Below, one piece after another: positions 8,748 to 18,276 of a stretch of 64,000 nt of DNA. How positions within the stretch are numbered: the first letter of the stretch is position 1; each line of letters opens with the position of its first letter. Made by a program: the position numbers and the translations under genes. The DNA is taken from the NCBI GenBank assembly GCA_050633365.1, contig JBOEGJ010000006.1, forward strand, positions 372,001-436,000, given 5' to 3'. The stretch is from Pseudomaricurvus sp050633365 (lineage in GTDB: Bacteria; Pseudomonadota; Gammaproteobacteria; Pseudomonadales; Cellvibrionaceae). The notes beneath the pieces were generated by a model that did not search any database, was not told the origin of the DNA, and saw only the letters and a program-made list of their open reading frames with translations.

Positions 8748-10471
8748 GATTCAATCTCGTCGATTTTTTCATCTTCGACTAGCGCGGAGACTCGCATGAC
8801 TTCCTCTAAAGTTGTCACCCCCTGCAAAGCGAACTCAAGGGCGCTATAACTGAGGGGCTGATAGCCTTCGCTACGATGGGCGGCGGCGTTAAAGTCTTTA
8901 ACGCTGTTATCTCTCAGTGCATCAGCCATGGCGTGATCGATTTCGAGTATTTCAAAAACCCCAATTCGCCCGCGATAGCCCGAGTTAAAACAATGCGGAC
9001 AACCGGCGCCTTTGCGCAAGTTCGCCAATCGCTGTTGAGGAACACGCCTGACCAACTGCATTTCATTGGCCGTTGGCGTGTGAGGGCCAGAGCAGCTCTC
9101 GCACACCCGCCGCACTAAACGCTGTGCAACAACCACTTTAAGGGAAGCCGCTACCAGATAGGGGTCGACGTTCATGTCGACCAAGCGCAAGGCGGAGGTA
9201 ACCGCATCGTTAGTGTGCAAAGTGGATAACACCATGTGGCCCGTCATAGCCGCGCGCAAAGCAATCTCCGCCGACTCGCCGTCGCGAATCTCGCCCACCA
9301 ATAACACATCGGGATCTTGTCGAAGCGTCGCCCTCAATACAGTGCCAAAATTCAGTCCAATCTTTTCGTGTACCTGAACCTGACTGATTCGCGGCAATCG
9401 ATATTCCACCGGATCCTCAACGGTAATAATTTTTCGATCGGCGGTATTGAGTTCGGAAAGTGCGCCATAAAGCGTTGTGGTTTTACCGCTACCGGTAGGA
9501 CCGGTCACTAACACCAGACCTTGAGACCGATGAATAAGACTGCGAAAACGATCGATAAAGTGCTCTGGCATACCGACTTTTTCCAAGGGCAGAACGCCTT
9601 CGGTGTGATCGAGCAACCGCATGACCACTGACTCGCCAAATTGAACGGGCATAGTCGACATACGCACGTCAATGTTGCGACGTTTTACTTTCAAGTTGAA
9701 GCGACCGTCTTGTGGCAAACGCTTTTCCGAAATATCCAACCCGGCCATCAGCTTTAGACGCACCACCACCGCTGCGGCAATACGCTTTTCGTTCATCACT
9801 TGTTCGGTCAAGACGCCATCAATACGCTGGCGAATACGCAGTACCGTTTCATCGGGTTCAATGTGTATATCAGAGGCTTTAGCGCTAATCGCATCTTCGA
9901 AGATACGCTGCAGCAATTTCACCACCGGAGCGTCGGAATCTCCGGCATCGGTGATGATATCGGCCAAATCAACGCCTGTTTCTTCAAGTTCCTCGTCCAG
10001 TTCTTCGGCCAGCGAAGCGATTTCATCCTCATGGCTATAGGCAATATCGAGAATATCGAGAAGTTCTGATTCTCGGACAACCGCAGGTTTAATGGGTTTA
10101 TCAAAGTGATGGGCAATCTCGTCGAGACAAAAAATATCGGTGGGATCACTCATGCCCAGCTGATAACCATCGTCTTGTTCGCTCAACACCATGACTCGAT
10201 AACGACGGGCCACCATTTCTGGCAGTTTGTTCACTAACGCTCGATCAAATCGAAAGTGTTTAAGTTCAACAAACGGATAATTCAGCTGGCGGGACAATAA
10301 ATTCAGCAACTGGTTCTCTTCAACAAAGCCCAACTGAATTAAGGTACGGCCCAGCTTTAGACCGAGATTTTTTTGTTCAGCAAGCGCCGTTTCCAGCTGC
10401 TCCGGAGAGATCAGCTGGTGCGAAATTAACAAATCGCCAATACGAATTCTTTGCGGAGCGTTTGCGGTCAA
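8744..10471 (-). CDS. mshE: MSHA extension ATPase MshE, c-di-GMP-binding
   Basis: GspE/PilB-type hexameric ATPase that powers MSHA pilus assembly. The N-terminal MshEN domain has the two tandem receptor motifs expected for c-di-GMP: IRIGDLLISHQLISPEQLETAL (about residues 9-30) and LGRTLIQLGFVEENQLLNLL (about 38-57). The C-terminal motor has Walker A GPTGSGKTT, an Asp box, Walker B VLLVGEIRD and the His box STLHTNDA. A tetracysteine zinc site follows (CESC, then CPHC about 30 residues on). Established work on MshE shows that such MshEN motifs bind c-di-GMP and switch the pilus on; the residues here fit, binding itself is inferred. Overlaps mshG. Confidence 0.95.
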   Translation of the reverse strand: MTANAPQRIRIGDLLISHQLISPEQLETALAEQKNLGLKLGRTLIQLGFVEENQLLNLLSRQLNYPFVELKHFRFDRALVNKLPEMVARRYRVMVLSEQDDGYQLGMSDPTDIFCLDEIAHHFDKPIKPAVVRESELLDILDIAYSHEDEIASLAEELDEELEETGVDLADIITDAGDSDAPVVKLLQRIFEDAISAKASDIHIEPDETVLRIRQRIDGVLTEQVMNEKRIAAAVVVRLKLMAGLDISEKRLPQDGRFNLKVKRRNIDVRMSTMPVQFGESVVMRLLDHTEGVLPLEKVGMPEHFIDRFRSLIHRSQGLVLVTGPTGSGKTTTLYGALSELNTADRKIITVEDPVEYRLPRISQVQVHEKIGLNFGTVLRATLRQDPDVLLVGEIRDGESAEIALRAAMTGHMVLSTLHTNDAVTSALRLVDMNVDPYLVAASLKVVVAQRLVRRVCESCSGPHTPTANEMQLVRRVPQQRLANLRKGAGCPHCFNSGYRGRIGVFEILEIDHAMADALRDNSVKDFNAAAHRSEGYQPLSYSALEFALQGVTTLEEVMRVSALVEDEKIDEIES

Positions 10472-10486
10472 CGGGTTTTCCTCGGT

Positions 10487-12037
10487 TTAACGGTTACTGG
10501 CCAAAACCCCAATTCGGGTTCGAACGTAAGGTAAAAATGATTCAGAACCTTGCGATAGCTGCTGTACTTTTTGAAAAGCAGTTAAGGCGCCGCTCTTGCC
10601 GTCTGCGTCTAAGGTCACGGCAAGCCCAAGCCAATAGGTGGGATTACTAGCATCAATCCGCAACAGTGAGCGATAGGTCGTCGCTGCCATTTGGTGCTGC
10701 TTGAGCTTGTGAAAAACCCCGGCTTTTAGCGCGTAGTAACTCAGATCTTGAGACATTTCTGGCGACTGTGAGTTCAATGCTCTCAATGCACCGGTATAGT
10801 CTTTTCGATACACCAAGAGCTGTGCCACCATGTAGGAAAATATCTCGCCCGGCACATGATCGGCGTCTTTGATCATCGCTTCAGCCATTGCGATATTGTC
10901 TTGCTGAATTCTAAGATTGAACATTTCTCGAAAGGCGTAAACGCTGGCGGGGTAGCTTTCGAGAAAGGTTTCCAATAGCAACTGAGCGGCTTGTAACTGC
11001 TTGCTGTCGATAAACTTGCTTGCCTCATCTGCGACTTTCCGATCGCGCTGAGAGAAGCTCGCGGTCACCATGGTATTCGCAGGAGTGCCAGCCTGTGTAT
11101 TGATCTTTTCATCGGACGACGGGCTTGCTTCTGAAGGAGCCGAATTCGCTTCAGTGCGATTTAGCCCTCTCGATGCTTCGTATTCGGCGATTCGCTGAAG
11201 CACCTCTTTGGTGGGTTTGCCGTCTTTTTCTGGAAGCCCTGCGACCAAACTATCGATTCGAGCTTGGGAGACCCCTATCTCTCTGGCTTTTCGAATCAAC
11301 TCTGGAACTTTGTAGTAATATTTTTTTATAATCGCTATTTCGACAATTTCTAGATAGCGAGTTCGCACACGATCTAACCCAGCTTGAGCCTCAACATGAT
11401 TAGGCCTGAGTGCCAGAACCGCCATGTAACGGTCGTATGCGTTGTCCTCTTTCGGCGTGGTCAGACGATCGAGACGCAAGGACGCATCACCTTCAGCCAT
11501 CAAATCGAGAATGCGCTCTTCGATCGGCTTAAGTGATTGGGCGGGCTCAGGGTCGAGCAAGAAATCCACCGTTGGCGGCGTTCGATAGGCCACGACTTGA
11601 TTCTCAGAGACTTGATCTTCCCGCACAACCGTAGCGGGCAGTAATCTAGCCAGGTTGCGGCCACTATCACCTTCAAGTTCCATAATCGCCGAGGATTCAA
11701 TGTCGGCTCTTTCTTCACTTTGTGGCTCTGATTCGACCAACACTTTTACTGATGGGGCTAATGATTGTTGAGACGATACGCTTTGGTCTCGTGACCAAAG
11801 GTAGTGCCCGCCGATGATCAACAAAAAAATGATCACTCCAGAAAGCACCAGAGCCCAAGGTCCGATTCCCAGCTGACTGGATGAATGGCTCATGAGTGTT
11901 TTAGGAATATCCGACTCGTCGTTGCCCGCCGTCTGCGACATTAAACGAACGCCGCCAACGCCATCCTCGCCCTGTAAGTTCTCGGCCTGGGGCCATCGAT
12001 TCTCAAGATCTTTCAGCATATCGTTGACAAGGCTCAC
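10487..12037 (-). CDS. mshN: MSHA biogenesis protein MshN (TPR)
   Basis: 516-residue bitopic inner membrane protein. A short cytoplasmic N-terminus (SLVNDMLKDLENR) is followed by one membrane helix (about residues 60-80), a low-complexity linker and a periplasmic tetratricopeptide region (about 330-515). A much longer in-frame ORF exists, but the GTG at 12037 is chosen. GGGAGG sits 7 bases upstream, GTGA overlaps the mshM stop, and the protein then begins with the conserved MshN sequence. By homology it is a scaffold of the MSHA complex. Confidence 0.88.
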   Translation of the reverse strand: MSLVNDMLKDLENRWPQAENLQGEDGVGGVRLMSQTAGNDESDIPKTLMSHSSSQLGIGPWALVLSGVIIFLLIIGGHYLWSRDQSVSSQQSLAPSVKVLVESEPQSEERADIESSAIMELEGDSGRNLARLLPATVVREDQVSENQVVAYRTPPTVDFLLDPEPAQSLKPIEERILDLMAEGDASLRLDRLTTPKEDNAYDRYMAVLALRPNHVEAQAGLDRVRTRYLEIVEIAIIKKYYYKVPELIRKAREIGVSQARIDSLVAGLPEKDGKPTKEVLQRIAEYEASRGLNRTEANSAPSEASPSSDEKINTQAGTPANTMVTASFSQRDRKVADEASKFIDSKQLQAAQLLLETFLESYPASVYAFREMFNLRIQQDNIAMAEAMIKDADHVPGEIFSYMVAQLLVYRKDYTGALRALNSQSPEMSQDLSYYALKAGVFHKLKQHQMAATTYRSLLRIDASNPTYWLGLAVTLDADGKSGALTAFQKVQQLSQGSESFLPYVRTRIGVLASNR

Positions 12038-12954
12038 GACAAACCTCCCGCGCTTTTCAGCATTAGAAACACTCCCGCAGAAGTTCCGCCGAGCACCGGC
12101 CACAGTAAATGCCAACGTAAAGACAATAGGCGACCAAGACGCGAGCTCTCCTCCGTGTCCATGATGGCCTTGGCCACATGGCGAGTACGAACCGTGCAGT
12201 CTCCCAAGCCATAAGCCAGCATTAGAGACTTATGAGCCATGACATTGAGCAACCGGGGAATTCCACCGCTGCCTTTCGCCAACAGCCACAGAGCCATCGC
12301 GCTAAACAATTTTTGATCAACGCCGGCAAACGCCAGTCGATGTTCGATATAGGCTTTCGCGCCAGTGGTAGTAAAGGGACGAAGATACTCTGAAAACACG
12401 ATTCGCTGTTTGAGCTGGCGTAGATCCGAGCGGTTAAGCAACACGTCCAGTTCTGGCTGCCCAAGTAACACCACTTGTAACAACTTGCGTTTCTCGGTTT
12501 CCATATTGGTGAGCAAGCGCAGGGCCTCAATAGTTTCTCGAGGCATCGCCTGTGCTTCGTCAATAATCAACACCACTTGGCGACCGGCTTTTGCCAACAA
12601 CAATAGGCGCCGATTAATGGCCACGAGCAATTGATCGGATGACATAGCATCATCTACATCTGCACCAATTTCCCGGGCCACGAGAGATTTTAATTCTGCC
12701 GGCGTTAAATACGGGTTGGGGATATAGGAGCTGAGAAAACGCGAATCGAGCATCGCCAGCAGTTTTCGGCACAGCAAGGTTTTTCCGGTACCCACTTCTC
12801 CCACGACCTTGATGAACCCCTCAGAGTGCTGCAGAGAAACGAGTATCGTGTTGAGTGCATCTCGATGACTTTGCTCATTGAGAAAGAACTGAGTGTCAGG
12901 CGTTAGGGAAAACGGTTTCTCTTTAAACCCGAAGTGCTTGAGATACATTGCCAT
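12034..12954 (-). CDS. mshM: MSHA AAA ATPase MshM (ExeA-like)
   Basis: 306-residue AAA+ protein of the ExeA/GspA type. It has Walker A GEVGTGKT (about residues 52-59), Walker B VLIIDEAQ and sensor-like NMETEKRKLLQVVLLGQPEL. A hydrophobic C-terminal segment (LLWPVLGGTSAGVFLML) suggests a membrane anchor. ExeA-type ATPases help place the secretin ring across peptidoglycan, so MshM probably does this for MshL. Two adjacent ATGs (12954 and 12948) are possible starts. It sits between the secretin gene mshL and mshN, overlapping the latter. Confidence 0.92.
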   Translation of the reverse strand: MAMYLKHFGFKEKPFSLTPDTQFFLNEQSHRDALNTILVSLQHSEGFIKVVGEVGTGKTLLCRKLLAMLDSRFLSSYIPNPYLTPAELKSLVAREIGADVDDAMSSDQLLVAINRRLLLLAKAGRQVVLIIDEAQAMPRETIEALRLLTNMETEKRKLLQVVLLGQPELDVLLNRSDLRQLKQRIVFSEYLRPFTTTGAKAYIEHRLAFAGVDQKLFSAMALWLLAKGSGGIPRLLNVMAHKSLMLAYGLGDCTVRTRHVAKAIMDTEESSRLGRLLSLRWHLLWPVLGGTSAGVFLMLKSAGGLS

Positions 12955-12956
12955 AG

Positions 12957-14669
12957 TCAGTGACCGAAGTTGGCTCGATGTTGATTGCCAATGGCTTTCA
13001 TTCGCGTATTGCTGCGATTGATATCGTCACTAAAACCATCATCTTCATCGACAATGATGGGTCGCATCAAAATTACCAGCTCGGTTTTCACTGTGACGTT
13101 ATTGGCGGTTTTGAATAGGCTGTTCACCACCGGGACGTCCCCTATCCAAGGGCGCTTGCCTTTTTGCTGAATACTGCTCTCTTGCATCAATCCACCCAAC
13201 ACAACCACTTGACCACTGCGAGCCCTTACAATGCTGTCCGACTCACGAACATCTCTTAACGCCAGCGGAATTGAAAACTCGCTGTCGCCCACGGTGAAGG
13301 TTTTGAGCTGATCGGTGACGTTACTGACCACCGGATGTACATGCAAAATCACATCACCATCCTCGGCAATCTGAGGAGTCACATCCAGCGCGATTCCACT
13401 AAAAAAGGAAGACAACTCAATATCCGGCGTACTGGTGGTCGATGATGCATTGGAGACAGTATTACTGGATAAGCCAGTAACAAAGAACTCATCAGATCCT
13501 ACGCGAATCACGGCCTTTTGATTGTTTACCGTAGACACGCGAGGGCTTGAGAGTACCTGTACGGTGCCTTGAGTCTCCAACAGCGATAAAAGCTCGGAGA
13601 TGTCATTGACCTTAATGAGAGAGGAGAATATTTCACCGACCTCTTCAGTGGCATTGATAATGTCATTAGGCGACTGAAATTCAGAGACGTTTTTTCCGAG
13701 TAAAAGCTGACCACTGATCGCATCCCAGTTAATACCCGCTTCGAATTGATCGCTGAGTTTAACTTCTAGTATTTTGGTTTCGAGAATGACTTGGCGCTTT
13801 ACGCTCAACTCGGAACGTTCAAGAAAGTCGCGAATACTGTTAAGTTCGTGAGGCAAGGCCTTTACCACCACCAAGCCAGCGTGAGGATTGACCATCACCA
13901 TACGGTCGCCCCCTGCCCCGCCAACCATTGCGATCAAGGTTTGTTCCAACCCTGCCCAAAAGTCGGTTTTGTTCAGAGTTTGCACACGCGAACCCGGCGT
14001 TAAACCGCCAGAAGATCCACCGCTTTGCTCGTCGCCAACACCTGCCAGCGCCAGTAAGTTTGCTTGGTCGCTGCTAGTGCCGCTATTGCCACCACTATTG
14101 TTGTTGTCATCGTTGTCGCTAGACTCTATTTTTCCAATCAATACACTGGTGTCTGAGACACCAACGCGTTTCACATCCAAGTAATCAATGCTAAATATCT
14201 GAGTTCTCAATTTGCGAGGATAGATGGTATAGATGGAACCCGATTGACGGTATTCGTAGCCATAAATGTCCCGCACCACACTGAGCACCTGATCGACATT
14301 CACCTCACTCAGCTCCAACGTCAGCTCACCTTCGACTTCCGGGTGCACCACTATGTTGGCTCCGGTGCCGGACACAAGGCTCATAAAGAAACTGCGAGCA
14401 TCCATATTTTTCACCGACAAATCGAATGTCTCGGCTTGCGCAGCGGCGTTATTACTTACACCCCGACCAAGCAATACATCTTCGATACTTGAGTCGGCCG
14501 CTGCCGCTGTCGATTGCGCTTCACGCTCAGTCGCCTCAAGCGCCGCCGATAGTTCGCGTTCCGCAGACAAACGATCGTCAGACTGTTGAGGTTGCGACTG
14601 ACAGGACGCCAACAACAACGGTACAAATACCGAGATAAGAATCTTTGCTAAACGGTTCTCGCTATTCAT
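12957..14669 (-). CDS. mshL: MSHA outer membrane secretin MshL
   Basis: 570-residue secretin lipoprotein through which the pilus leaves the cell. The signal peptide ends in a lipobox (LLASC, Cys about residue 23). An N0/STN-like domain follows (about 80-160; DARSFFMSLVSGTGANIVVHPEV), then a Ser/Gly/Asn-rich linker and the secretin beta-barrel domain (about 310-545). The barrel has VQVLSSPRVSTVNNQKAVIRVG and the typical end VVLGGLMQESS...VELVILMRPIIV pattern. It follows mshK directly with no gap. Confidence 0.94.
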   Translation of the reverse strand: MNSENRLAKILISVFVPLLLASCQSQPQQSDDRLSAERELSAALEATEREAQSTAAAADSSIEDVLLGRGVSNNAAAQAETFDLSVKNMDARSFFMSLVSGTGANIVVHPEVEGELTLELSEVNVDQVLSVVRDIYGYEYRQSGSIYTIYPRKLRTQIFSIDYLDVKRVGVSDTSVLIGKIESSDNDDNNNSGGNSGTSSDQANLLALAGVGDEQSGGSSGGLTPGSRVQTLNKTDFWAGLEQTLIAMVGGAGGDRMVMVNPHAGLVVVKALPHELNSIRDFLERSELSVKRQVILETKILEVKLSDQFEAGINWDAISGQLLLGKNVSEFQSPNDIINATEEVGEIFSSLIKVNDISELLSLLETQGTVQVLSSPRVSTVNNQKAVIRVGSDEFFVTGLSSNTVSNASSTTSTPDIELSSFFSGIALDVTPQIAEDGDVILHVHPVVSNVTDQLKTFTVGDSEFSIPLALRDVRESDSIVRARSGQVVVLGGLMQESSIQQKGKRPWIGDVPVVNSLFKTANNVTVKTELVILMRPIIVDEDDGFSDDINRSNTRMKAIGNQHRANFGH

Positions 14670-15077
14670 CTAACCTTCAACCTTTACTTTTCGAATGTCG
14701 GTACTCAGGGTCAGCACTTTCGGCTTTCCCTTCACCATAATTGTCACTCTTCCATTTTCAATCTGGGTAACTTGTGCACCCTTTATCCATCCTTGTTCTC
14801 TGACAAACTCTCCGTTAATAACCGCCAACTTACGCTGACTTGAGATGAGTACGGAATCCAGACGCCAATGGCTTTTGGCCTTCACTTTCGCCGGGGAAAC
14901 ATAACTGAGTGGTCGAGTCGGATCTCTCATTTCACCCGAATTCTCGGTTTCGTACTCGGCGCGGGCTTCGCTATCGTCTTCGTCAATGTCTTCCGACCAG
15001 ACGCCACTGGCGCCCACTAAACATACAATTAGGATAAAGCCCCGAAAGAGACGGTTTAAACCATTGAAGCGCTTCAT
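14670..15077 (-). CDS. mshK: MSHA biogenesis protein MshK (PilP-like)
   Basis: 135-residue secreted protein with an N-terminal signal sequence (about residues 1-28), an acidic stretch (EDIDEDDSEARAEYE), the conserved RDPTRPLSY segment and a small beta domain ending in LSTDIRKVKV. Position and motif match MshK, thought to link the inner membrane MshJ complex to the secretin MshL, as PilP does. It overlaps mshJ by 4 bases (ATGA) and is immediately followed by mshL. Confidence 0.85.
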   Translation of the reverse strand: MKRFNGLNRLFRGFILIVCLVGASGVWSEDIDEDDSEARAEYETENSGEMRDPTRPLSYVSPAKVKAKSHWRLDSVLISSQRKLAVINGEFVREQGWIKGAQVTQIENGRVTIMVKGKPKVLTLSTDIRKVKVEG

Positions 15078-15811
15078 GGTCGACCACCAAATGCGCCCCG
15101 ATCCGTCGAGAGGGTGTATACCTGCAATGACACATTGGCATTGGGGTAATCAGTCACGGAATAGTTCAAATTGTCCCAATACAGACGCCAGGGAAGCTCT
15201 TCCAAGGCGCTAATAAAGCGCTGTGTTTCAAAGTAACCACCGCCCCATTGGACCTCTACCGCGTGTTTAAAAACTCCCGCTGTTTCTACTTTGTTTTGGT
15301 CACCACTGGTTGCGGAGGGCGAGGCGGAGTTTTCCGTTAGTGTGTCTCCTGAATTTCCTTCTGATTTTTCTTCAGCATCAATCACTTCGCCCTTTAATGA
15401 CAGCTCGGAAATCGGTAAGGTTCGGATGCTTTGCAATTTAAGCCTTTTGATTTTTTGTAAAACTCGCTTCAACAATTTGGGTAATTCATCCGCCGGAATC
15501 AAACCGACTGATAGTCGATTCAAGGAGGTTTCCAATGTGGCCAACTCTACCTTCAGCGATCTAACTTGCTGTTTTTTGGCTTTATCGGGATCGGTATTCA
15601 ATAGGCTGGAGTAGAGTTTCAATTCGGCGTCCAGCTGATCGTTTTGCTGTTCCAGCAAAGTCAGCTGCTGTTGCCGACGGGTTTCGACGCCATCAAAGTA
15701 AGAAAATACCGTCAGGGAAAACAGAAAATACACACAGGCCGCCGCCACAATCAGAATCAACACCCGCTCTCGGGAGCTGAGTTGTTCATAGCGAGTTACC
15801 AAGCTATTCAT
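15074..15811 (-). CDS. mshJ: MSHA biogenesis protein MshJ (PilO-like)
   Basis: About 245 residues: short N-terminus, one membrane helix (RVLILIVAAACVYFLFSLTV), a coiled-coil (about residues 45-110) and a PilO-like ferredoxin-fold end (VEVQWGGGYFETQRFISALEELPWRLYWDNLNYSV). ATG 15811 is preferred to ATG 15835 because GGGGA lies at a usable distance and the shorter form begins like the family. It overlaps both neighbours, so is probably coupled in translation. It should pair with the PilN-like MshI2 protein in the inner membrane. Confidence 0.87.
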   Translation of the reverse strand: MNSLVTRYEQLSSRERVLILIVAAACVYFLFSLTVFSYFDGVETRRQQQLTLLEQQNDQLDAELKLYSSLLNTDPDKAKKQQVRSLKVELATLETSLNRLSVGLIPADELPKLLKRVLQKIKRLKLQSIRTLPISELSLKGEVIDAEEKSEGNSGDTLTENSASPSATSGDQNKVETAGVFKHAVEVQWGGGYFETQRFISALEELPWRLYWDNLNYSVTDYPNANVSLQVYTLSTDRGAFGGRP

Positions 15812-16418
15812 GATTGTCGTCCCCGCTTTCGTCATGCTTTAGAGAGAAGCTCAAGGGCAACTGATTGTTTACTCGCGCAATACTCATACTGCCAAACACA
15901 CTGCCACTGAAACTCTCAGACTGACGCAATCGATCGATGTAGGAAGGCACCGACTCGGGGGTTCGAGTGTGTCCGTTCATCGACACCACATCTCCGCCGG
16001 CGGCCAGACTAAACCCACTCAACGAAATCTTATCGGATGATTTTTCACCCAGGGCCGACAGTTGTTCGGAAAAACCTGCGGTATTGCCGATAGATTGGCC
16101 ATCGATCAACCGACTGATAGCTTGGCGACGGTGAATTTCAAGCCTTAGGTTTCGAATTTCTCGGTCCAGTTTTGCGCTCTGGCTTTTGGGCAGTTGCGCT
16201 TTAACTTGAGCCACTTGCTGTGTCAGCTGGGCAATGGATTTTTCCCGTTGCGCAATCTCACTATTGATTTGGTAATTTTGAAACAGATCAAAACAGGCGG
16301 TCAGAAGTAACCCCAAAACCAAAACAAGTGCCGCTCGCGCCACCATCTTAGGCGACAAGTAGTCAATTTTCGGTCTCAGATGAGGTCGATAGAGGTTAAC
16401 TTCTTGGCGCTGGGTCAT
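15804..16418 (-). CDS. PilN-like MSHA protein (MshI2)
   Basis: 204-residue bitopic protein. The N-terminus QEVNLYRPHLRP is the PilN-like peptide that docks on PilM/MshI. A membrane helix (about residues 28-48) and a coiled-coil (about 52-105) follow, with a small periplasmic domain at the end. In many MSHA loci this is annotated as a second mshI gene. It overlaps mshI by 4 bases and mshJ by 8. By homology to PilN it forms part of the alignment complex that connects cytoplasmic and outer membrane parts. Confidence 0.83.
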   Translation of the reverse strand: MTQRQEVNLYRPHLRPKIDYLSPKMVARAALVLVLGLLLTACFDLFQNYQINSEIAQREKSIAQLTQQVAQVKAQLPKSQSAKLDREIRNLRLEIHRRQAISRLIDGQSIGNTAGFSEQLSALGEKSSDKISLSGFSLAAGGDVVSMNGHTRTPESVPSYIDRLRQSESFSGSVFGSMSIARVNNQLPLSFSLKHDESGDDNHE

Positions 16419-17335
16419 GCCGCCCTTCCTTGACGAAGGGCGCCGCCAATGGCCGACACACAGAGCTGCAGCAGCGACTCATCGAGTGAATCCGGTGCGT
16501 TTAAGGATTCTGACAACGCCAACACACTGACATCGCCGGCGACACTGGAGCTTAGATTGTCGGTCACTTTATCGGCTGATACATTGTCGCCGCAGAGAAA
16601 GATATGCGCCGGAGGTACCTGGCCCATTTGGCGCTCGTAGTAATCTAAACTGCGCTGTAGTTCGAGTACTAATTGATCTTCAGGGAGATCATCAAAAAGA
16701 CCGGCGTTGTATGGCAAATCAAATTGTCGCGACAGATACATATTCCCTTCGCGCACCAGAGCTAAAGTCGCCTGCCCCTGCAGCAATCTCACCATGGCGA
16801 CGCCACGCTGACCGACGTCGAGTTTTTCAGTGATGTTCCTCAGAGCCAATTCAAAAATATCCACATAGGTCAGTTCGAGCTCGGCGGCACTGATTAGCGC
16901 CATGATATCCCGCACTTTAGACTCTTGGATTGCCACCACATAGATCATTTTACGCCCCGAGCGAGAGCTGTCTGCCGGTAGCGAAAAGACATCGATTAAC
17001 GCCTCGTCGAGCGGAAACGCAATCATATCTTTTACGCGAAATCGCACGGCATCGCGCAACTCTTCCTCGGGCACATTGGGGGCCTCAACCAACAACAGGC
17101 TGTAGCTGCCCGCCGGCAATACCACATTGCAGCGCATACCTTTCAATTGCAGCTGCTGGATACGCTCGCAGAACTGCGCTTGAGGCAGCTGCCCGTCGCT
17201 ATTAATCAGCATTTCGCAGGTGCGCAACTGTTGTTTACCCTGAGATTCTTCTACGTGAGCAAAGCTAATACCTTGATCCGAGATTTCAATCCCAATCATG
17301 CCCGGCGGAGTTTTCTTCAGCGAAGTAAATTTCAT
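16415..17335 (-). CDS. mshI: MSHA biogenesis protein MshI (PilM-like)
   Basis: 306-residue actin-like cytoplasmic protein, first gene of the MSHA unit. Begins with a PilM-like strand (GMIGIEISDQGISFAHVEES) and contains the family segment VEAPNVPEEELRDAVRFRVKDMIAFPLDEALID. Expected to bind ATP weakly and recruit the PilN-like partner encoded next. It is preceded by a 328-base spacer with tandem direct repeats close to the start, the likely main promoter region of the operon. Confidence 0.9.
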   Translation of the reverse strand: MKFTSLKKTPPGMIGIEISDQGISFAHVEESQGKQQLRTCEMLINSDGQLPQAQFCERIQQLQLKGMRCNVVLPAGSYSLLLVEAPNVPEEELRDAVRFRVKDMIAFPLDEALIDVFSLPADSSRSGRKMIYVVAIQESKVRDIMALISAAELELTYVDIFELALRNITEKLDVGQRGVAMVRLLQGQATLALVREGNMYLSRQFDLPYNAGLFDDLPEDQLVLELQRSLDYYERQMGQVPPAHIFLCGDNVSADKVTDNLSSSVAGDVSVLALSESLNAPDSLDESLLQLCVSAIGGALRQGRAA

Positions 17336-17663
17336 ACGCGATAAACCGTTGTCACTGATAACCCTTTGTCACTGATAGACCCAATATCTCGTTAATAACC
17401 CTAGGTGCCTTATTACCGGTCTTAGCCCACGGCAAGATACTCGTTGCGCATTGGCTAATTGGCGCACAAATTGTCGACTTATTCGTTGGGTCGAGAATAA
17501 TCGATCACAATTTCGTGCCTATATTAGAGCTTAGACCCAATTTCAAATTCCTCTAGCTTATAATCGGATCAAACCTGATAACCTTTAATGCCATTTGTGA
17601 CCTTTCTTTCGGAGAAAGGGCCGAAGCCTTTACTAACCTTTACAGCAGCGACCAACTATTGCC
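17336..17663. promoter_or_regulatory. intergenic control region between mshI and trmL
   Basis: 328 bases between divergent genes, no convincing ORF. Next to mshI are two copies of TTGTCACTGATA (17349-17360 and 17366-17377), a 12-bp direct repeat with a 17-base period. On the trmL side, CCTTTCT-TTCGG-AGAAAGG (17601-17619) can form a 7-bp hairpin about 45 bases before the trmL ATG. Promoters for both directions must lie here, but I could not fix -35/-10 boxes. Confidence 0.55.
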
Positions 17664-18161
17664 ATGTCAGAGACTTCTCAAACACCGTCTAACGCCCTAT
17701 TGAATCTGGTGTTGTTCCAGCCGGAAATTCCGCCCAATACCGGCAATATTATTCGCCTCGCCGCCAATACCGGCGCGGCGCTGCATTTGATCAAACCCAT
17801 TGCTTTTGAGTTGGACGACAAGCGACTTCGCCGCGCAGGGCTCGATTACGGCGAGTGGAAAGACATGCAGGTTCACGACAGCTGGGAGGACTTCTTAGAG
17901 GCTTGCGCGCCAAAAAACCTCTACGCCATTAGCACCAAGGGCTCGCGCTTCTATACCGATACGCCATTTGAACAGGGAGACTACGTAGTGTTTGGACCGG
18001 AAACCCGCGGTTTGCCCAGCGAAATCCTCGATCAGCAGGCCCCCGAAAACATATTGCGCATTCCCATGCAGCCCAATAGCCGCAGTATGAACCTATCCAA
18101 CGCAACCTCCGTCATCCTCTATGAAGCTTGGCGCCAACTGGGGTTTGATGGCGCGGTATAA
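17664..18161 (+). CDS. trmL: tRNA (cytidine/uridine-34 2'-O)-methyltransferase TrmL
   Basis: 165-residue SPOUT methyltransferase. It transfers a methyl group from S-adenosylmethionine to the 2'-O of the wobble base of tRNA-Leu isoacceptors. The three SPOUT motifs are visible: FQPEIPPNTGNIIRLAANTG near the N-terminus, VVFGPETRGLP, and IPMQPNSRSMNLSNATSVILYEAWRQ. The knot-forming C-terminal half binds the cofactor. Length matches the family. It stands alone, divergent from mshI. Confidence 0.95.
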   Translation: MSETSQTPSNALLNLVLFQPEIPPNTGNIIRLAANTGAALHLIKPIAFELDDKRLRRAGLDYGEWKDMQVHDSWEDFLEACAPKNLYAISTKGSRFYTDTPFEQGDYVVFGPETRGLPSEILDQQAPENILRIPMQPNSRSMNLSNATSVILYEAWRQLGFDGAV

Positions 18162-18276
18162 ACATCGCCCGGACCACAGGTGCAATTCCTCTCGGTCGCC
18201 CGTAAAATGGCGGCCAATTGACTGAGCTAATGCCGCTCTTCGCCGTTGCTACTTTAGATACCGCAGACTAGACCTC

